A stretch of 36,927 nucleotides of DNA, from the NCBI GenBank assembly GCA_902799385.1, contig CADCAK010000024.1, forward strand, positions 1 through 36,927, read 5' to 3'. Both the position numbers and the translations under genes were made by a program. The notes under the pieces were generated by a model. It had not been told where the DNA came from, ran no database searches, and saw only the letters and a program-made list of their open reading frames with translations. Shown in pieces: positions 31,263 to 36,927 of this stretch. The first letter of the stretch is position 1. Every line of letters begins with the position of its first letter. This stretch comes from an uncultured bacterium. Lineage in GTDB: Bacteria; Verrucomicrobiota; Kiritimatiellia; RFP12; UBA1067.

Positions 31263-31868
31263 TCACCAGAACTGCCAGCTGCCCGTCTCAAGGACATACA
31301 GCCCCAGCGCGAGGTTGGTCGCGACATGGGCTATCATCGCCGACAAAAGCCCCTTGCGGAGCGCAAGCCAGCCGTATAGCGCGCCCGCGACCGCGCCGAC
31401 GAGCCAGCGGTCATGCTCGACGGCGAAGAGCGCGACCATCCACCAGAAGCCCGCGAAGCGCAGAAGCCACCGGCGGAAGAAAAGCTCCTCGGCGACCGAG
31501 ATGACGAACGCGCTGCCAAGGAGCCTGACGAGCTTAAGCACCATGTCACCCTCGGCCACGGCGTCCGTCCCGCCGTCGCCATAGACGAACCACCTGCGGT
31601 ACCAGGCGAACTGCTCGGGCCACACCCATATCGCGAAGACGGCCAGGCCGACGAGCGCGCCCCAAACAAGCTCGGGCAGAAACTCGGAGTTGCGATGGAT
31701 GACGCCGTGGTGCCGCTCAAGGTACACGAGGCACGGCAGCAGCAGCACGAGCGTGACGAGCGTGCGCGCCGCGTAGCACTCGGGCGTGGACGGGAGCAGG
31801 AGCATCATCGCCATCCAGACCGCGTACGGCAGGATGGAGACGAAGTTCTTCTTTGCGCGGTATGTCAT
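31263..31868 (-). CDS. CAAX prenyl protease-related (CPBP) intramembrane protein of the exosortase-associated type
   Basis: 201 residues from the ATG at 31868, which overlaps the M3 peptidase stop (ATGA). Several membrane helices. Catalytic motifs: VAEELFFRRWLLR (E127/E128 and R132), FAVEHDRWL (H152) and AHVATNLALG (H181, N185). The C-terminus LGLYVLETGSWQFW closely resembles the end of the CAAX protease-related family (TIGR03008) that accompanies PEP-CTERM/exosortase systems. Those proteins are presumed glutamic intramembrane proteases. No exosortase or PEP-CTERM protein is in the window, although large surface proteins flank the operon. Confidence 0.78.
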   Translation of the reverse strand: MTYRAKKNFVSILPYAVWMAMMLLLPSTPECYAARTLVTLVLLLPCLVYLERHHGVIHRNSEFLPELVWGALVGLAVFAIWVWPEQFAWYRRWFVYGDGGTDAVAEGDMVLKLVRLLGSAFVISVAEELFFRRWLLRFAGFWWMVALFAVEHDRWLVGAVAGALYGWLALRKGLLSAMIAHVATNLALGLYVLETGSWQFW

Positions 31869-33760
31869 TGCCTGAGCCCCTGCTGGCGAAGTAGCGCGTC
31901 GATCGTCGGCGCACGGCCGCGGAAGTGCAGGAACACGTCGTAGGCAGACTCGCTGCCGCCGAGCGCAAGGACAGTGTCGCGGTAGGCCTTGCCGACGCGC
32001 TTTACGGCCGCGTCGTCGGAAAGCCCCGCCTCCTCGAACGCGCCGTAGCAGTCGGCGCTCATCACCTCGGCCCACTTGTAGCCGTAGTAGCCGGCGGAGT
32101 AGCCGCCCGCGAAGATGTGGGAGAAGGCGCAGAGGAAGAGGTCTTCCTTGACCTTCGGCATGTCGAAGTGGCGGAACACCTCTTCCTTGACCTCTCGGGG
32201 CGTCTTGCCGCCGTTCTCGCCGATGTGGAGCAGCATGTCGATCTTGGCGAGGGCGAGCTGCGCGCGGCATACCGTCGCCGCGCGGAAGTTCTTCGCGGCA
32301 AGCACCTTCTTCTTGAGGTCCGCCGGGACGCGGATGCCCGTGCGGTCGTCGAGGCACCAGTTCTCGTTGAACTGGCTCGCGACCTCGACGGCGTCCCACT
32401 CGACTAGCGAAAGCCCCGACGCGCCTTCCTCGCCTATCTTCGTCATCATGCACTGGGTCGCATGGCCGAACTCGTGGAACAGCGTCTCGACCTCGCGCAT
32501 GGGAAGGTACGACTTGCCGTTCTCGTCGGGCTGGGGGAAGTTCGTGCAGACGAGCGCGAGCGGAAGCACGCCCCTGCGGTCGCAGCGGTCCTCGAACGAG
32601 TTCATCCACGCGCCGCCGCGCTTCTGGCCGTTGCGGACATACGGGTCGAAGTAGAAGTGGGCGATGGGCCTGCCGCCCTCGGACACCTCGAAGAAGCGGA
32701 CGTCGGGATGCCACACGGACGGCTTTTCGGCACCCTTCAGCTCGCGGATGCCGACGCCGTAGAGGAAGTTGGCCATCTTGAAGAGCCCCGCCACGACAAC
32801 CTCGACCTCGAAGTGCTTCTTGAGCTCCTCCTCGGAATAGGAGTACTTGTCCTCGCGCAGGCGCGTCGCGTAGTAGGACTGATCCCACGGCTCCAGCGTC
32901 CCGACCGCGCCCTTGGCGGACTCGACGAGCTCGGCCTTTTCCCTGGCGGCAATCGCCTCGGTCGCCGCGTCGAGGTCGTCGATCATCTTCATCACCGCCG
33001 CGACGGACGGCGCGCTCTTGACGGCTATCGATAGCTCCGCCGGGTTCTTGAAGCCGAGCAGCTTCGCCTTCTCGAATCGCAGGGCGAGGATCTCGTCTAT
33101 CCTCGCGGCGTTCTCGGGCGCGCGCGTCGAGCGGGCGCGGAAGAGCTTTTCGCGCACCTCGCGGTCGGCGCAGTGCTTCATCGTCTGCGGGTAGTTGGCG
33201 TCGTCGATGGTGTAGGTCTTGCCATCCTTCTCGAACTTGAACGCGTCCGTCGCGTCAAGGACGGCGTTGGAGTAGTCCGTCGAGAGCTTCGAGAGCCGCT
33301 GGGATATCTCGTTGAAGCGCTTTTTCCTCTCGCCTTCGAGCGAGACGCCTGCGAGCTCCGCGCCCTGGATCGTCTTTTCGAGTATCCGTATGCGCGTCGC
33401 GTTCTCGCACGCCCCGCCGCACGACTTGAGGCGCATGAGCACTTCCTTCGCGTGCTCGTTGAGCCGCTTCGACTGCGAGACCCTGAGCGAGAATTCGACG
33501 ATCTTCGGGCGGAACTCCGCGTCTACCTTGCGCCAGGCCTCGGAGTTCATGACGGACATCATGTGCCTGACCATCCCCCAGAGGTCCCACAATGGGCGCG
33601 TCGCGTCCGCGAGGGCCCATTCGATGTCTTCGAAAGTCTGTGGGGACGAGGCTTCTATTTTAGCGACGCCCTTCTCGGCTTCAGCAAGGAGCCGAGGCAA
33701 GTCCGCTGCGACCTTTTCCGGCGTAAGCGACGACCAATCGGGAAAGATGCTATTCTTCAT
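31865..33760 (-). CDS. M3-family metallopeptidase (oligopeptidase A/Dcp-like)
   Basis: 631 residues, cytoplasmic. The zinc site is LFHEFGHATQC (H429, E430, H433) with third ligand E459 in DAVEVASQFNENW; the prior FFEVSEGGRPIAHFYFDPYVR and GAWMNSF are M3 core motifs, and FAGGYSAGYYGYKWAEVMSAD is the conserved C-terminal substrate-binding stretch. The family cleaves short peptides inside a closed cleft. The ATG follows TATAAT by eight bases without a Shine-Dalgarno (the leader is CCCCCC-rich), so it may be leaderless. First gene of the eight-gene run that ends with the GH39-like gene. Confidence 0.87.
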   Translation of the reverse strand: MKNSIFPDWSSLTPEKVAADLPRLLAEAEKGVAKIEASSPQTFEDIEWALADATRPLWDLWGMVRHMMSVMNSEAWRKVDAEFRPKIVEFSLRVSQSKRLNEHAKEVLMRLKSCGGACENATRIRILEKTIQGAELAGVSLEGERKKRFNEISQRLSKLSTDYSNAVLDATDAFKFEKDGKTYTIDDANYPQTMKHCADREVREKLFRARSTRAPENAARIDEILALRFEKAKLLGFKNPAELSIAVKSAPSVAAVMKMIDDLDAATEAIAAREKAELVESAKGAVGTLEPWDQSYYATRLREDKYSYSEEELKKHFEVEVVVAGLFKMANFLYGVGIRELKGAEKPSVWHPDVRFFEVSEGGRPIAHFYFDPYVRNGQKRGGAWMNSFEDRCDRRGVLPLALVCTNFPQPDENGKSYLPMREVETLFHEFGHATQCMMTKIGEEGASGLSLVEWDAVEVASQFNENWCLDDRTGIRVPADLKKKVLAAKNFRAATVCRAQLALAKIDMLLHIGENGGKTPREVKEEVFRHFDMPKVKEDLFLCAFSHIFAGGYSAGYYGYKWAEVMSADCYGAFEEAGLSDDAAVKRVGKAYRDTVLALGGSESAYDVFLHFRGRAPTIDALLRQQGLRQ

Positions 33761-33768
33761 AGGGGGGA

Positions 33769-33774
33769 ATTATA
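33769..33774 (-). promoter_or_regulatory. -10 box of the M3 peptidase operon
   Basis: Minus-strand TGCTATAAT extended -10 (TATAAT 33769-33774), eight bases before the ATG at 33760. It resembles the pilin-operon promoter. No clear -35. Confidence 0.55.
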
Positions 33775-33895
33775 GCATATCGCCCCGGAAATTTACAGTG
33801 GAAGTTTTACGTCGGCCCCAAGGCAGACGGCGCGACACTCGTTGGGCAGATGGGACGGACGAGACGGACGGTCGCGGGGCCGGCGCCCGCGATTT

Positions 33896-33984
33896 CGGGG
33901 AGTTTTCAAAAAAGTCCAAGGGCTCCCCCCGAAAACTCAGGAGAAGCCCCCGCAAAATAAGCGTATGCTTACGCGTTACATGAC
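33896..33984 (-). terminator. Dispersed stop-codon/terminator element, copy B
   Basis: Matches 7663-7750. It includes the last codons and TAA stop (33976-33978) of the surface-protein gene, a hairpin GCGTAAGCATACGC, then GAGTTTTC and GAAAACTC arms enclosing AGCCCTTGGACTTTTTT. The inner terminator stem has one mismatch compared with copy A. Beyond it, 33850-33895 has GACGGAC-type short tandem repeats and a GGGGCCGGCGCCC palindrome; no gene is supported in 33775-33895. Confidence 0.7.
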
Positions 33985-36927
33985 GAGGAATATCGTGCCC
34001 ATCTGCTTGACGGAGAGAACGATTTCGCCGTCCTCGATAGACACGCCATTCGCCCAATCAGGCGCATCAACGTCAAACTCAACAGTCTTATCCGCAAACG
34101 CGCCGCCGGACGTTAACGCATACTTACCTTCATTTCCACTTGTGTAAGCAGGGCGAATGCCGTCCGCAGACGAAAGCGAAACCTTGACCGACTTCTGCAC
34201 GCCGAGCTCCACGCCCGCCAGGTTGAGGACAGGGGGTGTCCTCTTGTCCGTGAAGTTGAATGCCAACGTCGCGCCGTCGTTGAGCGTCAGGTTGTCGCCG
34301 AGGCTGACGGTGCCAGACTCCGCGACCTTCAGCGTCGCGCCGTTGTTGACGGTGACCGCGCCAGTTCTCGCCGCGCCGCCAGTGTGCAGGAGAAGCGTGG
34401 AGGTGCCGTTCAGCGTCACGGCGCCCCTCCCAGGCCAGGAATTTGGCATGACCTCGACCGTCGCGGAATCCTGAACAGTCAGCCCGCCGGAGAAGATATT
34501 GCCGTCCGACGTATTGGCGAAGACGAATTTCCCCTTGCCCTTCACCGTTACGTCAAACTTCCCTGCAGATGCCGCATCCGCCGCGCCGATCGGCGCCTCG
34601 CACGTAATCGTGCGGCCAATGCTGCTGTCGTAGTAGTCGGTTGTGTCGAATGTGAGATGAGACAATGTGGAGGAACTGCTTTGCTTGTAGAATACAGGTT
34701 CATCAGTGGAGGTGTTTGTGCCTTTGGAATTGTGATACATCGTCCAGTCGTCGCAGGAACCGTACTCGCAAGAGCCGTTGTTATAGACGCGGACATAGCC
34801 AGCGCCGCGAACGATTCCGCCGGGGCCGACGATTGCCTTGACCAGGGCGATTTTACCGTTCTGAATAACGCGCAGCTCGTTCACGACAAGCGTTCCGCTG
34901 CCGCTTGTGTTCAGGTAATGCGTGCTGTCGCCCTGCACAAGAAACTGGTTTGTCACAACAAACAATCCGTTGAATGTGCCAAGCAGATGAGCCCCATCTT
35001 TAGCAGTGCTATTTATCTTGGCGTTATTGACCACGGCCTTTCCTCCGGCTTCCACATGGAAGTCGCCGTTGTGCTTGTAGAACGTGCCACCAAGAAGGTT
35101 GTAAACTCCGTCGCTCTTTACTGTGGTTCCTCCAATCTCGGTCAAGTCCCCGGTTGCAGTGAAATTGTACGTACCGTGGATGGCGGTAGCGGCACCAAGC
35201 TTTGTGCCTGTCGCGCCGCCAGTGAACTTGACGATGCCCGGACTCTGGATCACATTGACATTCGCGGCGAACGTCACAGCGTTCAGAAACTCGACTTGGC
35301 TCGTCGAATAATTCTCAATTTTCGTGATGCCGGAGAAATCGCCCGAGATCGTCACGGCGGCGGAATCCTTTGGAACGATTATATGTATTGCCGCGAATCC
35401 GCTTCCTTCGGGATTGGTCAATGTGGCCGCCGATGCACTGCCGATAATGGCATTTCCATCATCAGGGACGTTCCCCGAAAGCCAGTTTGCACCTTCGTTC
35501 AGGCTTCCGGCTGCGCCACCGATCCAAATATGGTCGCTGGCATTGCTCGAATATGCGCACCAGATTTCCGTGTCGCCATTGCCAAGGTAGAAATGCGCGT
35601 TTACGCCTGAAGGCAGCGTTGCCGAAGAAAGAACGTCGCTCGCGAACGCGCCGCCGCCGGAGACCAAAGCGACCTTGTAAGCCCCAGAAGCAAGGCCATC
35701 GGGAATCGCGAACGACAGATTCGCGCCCGCGATGGCGGAAGGAACGACGAGCGTTGTCCCGACTTCGACAGTCGTCGTGCCAGAATAGGTGGGCGCGGCG
35801 GAAAGCGTGACTGTACCACTACCCTTGTAAGTCATCCCGCCCACGCCCGCAAGTTCTTCGGCGATCGTCACATTCTTCCCGTTCGCGTCGATAGTGCCGC
35901 CGCCCGAGGCGACTGTAACGGTAAGCTTGTCGTTACTCTGAATGAGTATGCCGTCCTGCGTCGCTCTCAACGTGCCGTCGTTGAACGTGATGGTCGCATC
36001 GGCGGCGCCATGGCTCGAAGCCGAATTCCCGTACTGGATGGACTTGGTGGAGAGCGTTCCACCGTTCTTGATATCGATGTAGCAGTCCTCTCCAGCCGTG
36101 TTGCCTTCGCCGTAGCAAAGCATGACTATTCCGTTCGCAACGGAGGCCGTGCCGCCGTCGATGTCGAGCGTACCCGCGCCGTTGCCACCCACAACGAGAT
36201 TGACAACCGTGCTGAACGTCCCGTTCGCCTTGACGGAAAGAATGCCTCGGAAACCGGGAGTTCCCGCACCGCCGACATCGACATAGCCCTGCCCGGAGGA
36301 CTGCGTATGCGCGACCGTGCCGCCGGAGATTTCAATAAGCGCTTCGCCGCTGTCACTTTCGTTATTCCATCCGATACGGACATATCTTCCAAGAGTAAGC
36401 GCCCCGCCGCGATGGTAGAATCTTGCCGTCGAATTCTTCGCTTCCGCAAGAACCATGTTATAGGATCCGCTGCCGAGGCTCCAGTCGCCGCCATCCTTGT
36501 ACAGTTCTGCCGCTAAGCCATCGTTCCTGGACGGGCAGATGTAAAGGTTGCCCATGCTCGATTCCGAAGCAACTGTTGCGCCGCCCTCGAATTTGAGGAT
36601 GGCCGTTTTCCCGGCTTCCGTGCCGAGCGTCACACCAGACCAGTCGAGCGTCGTGCCAGCGCCGGACATGACGAGCGTTCCCTCTGCGACATCCGTCTGT
36701 GCCGCGCGCGACGAGCGGAGCGTCAGCGTGCCCGGACCCTCCTTGACGAGAGATCCGTCAGTCGGGGCGGAGATTGCCGCCGAAACGCCGTTGGAGACCG
36801 TGACAGACGGGACGGTGAGAGTGGCGGTGCCGCCGACCGTCGCATCCGCGCCGAACGTCACGCTCGCCGCCGTGACTGCGGCATCGACCGTCGCCGCGTC
36901 GCCGGCGTTCCTGAAGAACGCGGCGGT
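33976..36927 (-). CDS. Giant surface protein with autotransporter-associated beta-strand repeats (N-terminus beyond right edge)
   Basis: 984 codons are visible and the frame is open to the right edge, so the start lies outside; the GTG at 36861 is not a real start. The sequence is Gly/Thr/Ala/Val-rich, low in Cys, and built of beta-helix turns. Repeat signatures include EGPGTLTLRSSRAAQTDVAE, KGSGTVTLSAAPTYSGTTTV and KGKGKFVFANTSDGNIFSGG, the GxGTLTL...YxGxT pattern of autotransporter-associated repeats. SDHIWIGGAAGSLNEGANW marks the start of another unit (about residue 470). There is no beta-barrel or PEP-CTERM; it ends IVLSVKQMGTIFLVM. Such proteins are a hallmark of Kiritimatiellota/Verrucomicrobiota and are presumed adhesins or glycan-binding surface structures. 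The stop codon is within terminator element copy B. Confidence 0.75.
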   Translation of the reverse strand, partial: TAAFFRNAGDAATVDAAVTAASVTFGADATVGGTATLTVPSVTVSNGVSAAISAPTDGSLVKEGPGTLTLRSSRAAQTDVAEGTLVMSGAGTTLDWSGVTLGTEAGKTAILKFEGGATVASESSMGNLYICPSRNDGLAAELYKDGGDWSLGSGSYNMVLAEAKNSTARFYHRGGALTLGRYVRIGWNNESDSGEALIEISGGTVAHTQSSGQGYVDVGGAGTPGFRGILSVKANGTFSTVVNLVVGGNGAGTLDIDGGTASVANGIVMLCYGEGNTAGEDCYIDIKNGGTLSTKSIQYGNSASSHGAADATITFNDGTLRATQDGILIQSNDKLTVTVASGGGTIDANGKNVTIAEELAGVGGMTYKGSGTVTLSAAPTYSGTTTVEVGTTLVVPSAIAGANLSFAIPDGLASGAYKVALVSGGGAFASDVLSSATLPSGVNAHFYLGNGDTEIWCAYSSNASDHIWIGGAAGSLNEGANWLSGNVPDDGNAIIGSASAATLTNPEGSGFAAIHIIVPKDSAAVTISGDFSGITKIENYSTSQVEFLNAVTFAANVNVIQSPGIVKFTGGATGTKLGAATAIHGTYNFTATGDLTEIGGTTVKSDGVYNLLGGTFYKHNGDFHVEAGGKAVVNNAKINSTAKDGAHLLGTFNGLFVVTNQFLVQGDSTHYLNTSGSGTLVVNELRVIQNGKIALVKAIVGPGGIVRGAGYVRVYNNGSCEYGSCDDWTMYHNSKGTNTSTDEPVFYKQSSSSTLSHLTFDTTDYYDSSIGRTITCEAPIGAADAASAGKFDVTVKGKGKFVFANTSDGNIFSGGLTVQDSATVEVMPNSWPGRGAVTLNGTSTLLLHTGGAARTGAVTVNNGATLKVAESGTVSLGDNLTLNDGATLAFNFTDKRTPPVLNLAGVELGVQKSVKVSLSSADGIRPAYTSGNEGKYALTSGGAFADKTVEFDVDAPDWANGVSIEDGEIVLSVKQMGTIFLVM

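Noticed and set aside
31869..32888. Upstream extension of the CAAX-type protease frame to 541 codons
   Set aside because: The first 340 codons are Arg-rich shadow of the M3 peptidase gene; the ATG at 31868 overlapping the M3 stop is the natural start.
36859..36861. GTG start for the right-hand surface protein
   Set aside because: The frame is open through the window edge and the upstream residues continue the same beta-helix pattern; no signal peptide follows this GTG.

Overview
The window looks like a G+C-rich chromosome piece from a gut or sediment member of the Kiritimatiellota/Verrucomicrobiota (PVC) line. This is inferred from gene content and style: long secreted proteins with autotransporter-type beta-strand repeats, secreted glycoside hydrolases of several families, Tad-type pseudopilins, a CAAX-protease-related membrane protein of the kind found beside exosortases, and many small dispersed repeats. 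No rRNA, tRNA, CRISPR array, prophage or complete insertion sequence was seen. Almost everything is on the minus strand; the only convincing plus-strand gene is the XylR-type regulator at 17662-18819.

Layout. 1-265: start of a secreted GH2 beta-galactosidase-like gene cut by the left edge. 334-7230: an accessory zone with a decayed nitroreductase, a DUF3298 lipoprotein, a chimeric AAA ATPase, a large AAA ATPase with a PD-(D/E)XK-like C-terminus, an AbiE-type toxin-antitoxin pair whose toxin is frameshifted, and a RelB/DinJ-type antitoxin without an obvious toxin; duplicated gene scraps lie between them. 7230-7818: repeat-rich spacer. 7819-15011: three-gene operon (transcribed leftward) of a double-SIS MurQ/GKRP-like protein, a secreted FAD oxidoreductase fused to a beta-helix, and a discoidin-containing surface protein preceded by a 13-nt G tract. 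15366-18819: remnant of an EEP-family gene, a GH51 arabinofuranosidase and a divergent XylR-type regulator. 18783-22777: a Tad-like pseudopilin operon ending in an M24 peptidase and a SemiSWEET-like membrane protein. 22824-24332: Tat-exported metallophosphatase. 24405-33760: a run of eight closely spaced genes (M3 peptidase, CAAX-type protease, rRNA methyltransferase, PP2C phosphatase, M20 peptidase, response regulator, histidine kinase, GH39-like hydrolase). 33976-36927: C-terminal 984 codons of a giant autotransporter-repeat surface protein cut by the right edge.

How the parts may work together. A 20-nt element lies in the GH51/xylR divergent promoter region (17620-17639) and again upstream of the SIS-FAD-surface protein operon (15053-15072, with a second half-site 22 bp away); a weaker match lies upstream of the GH2 gene (295-314). 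This suggests one polysaccharide-use regulon under the XylR-type protein. Six genes start 6-8 nt after a good -10 box, which predicts leaderless mRNAs for exactly these sugar-use genes, a pseudopilin and the M3 peptidase. An approximately 89-nt stop-codon/terminator element is attached to the 3' end of the right-hand surface-protein gene and to the region just after the left-hand one. All function calls are from motifs read by eye; no database search was run.
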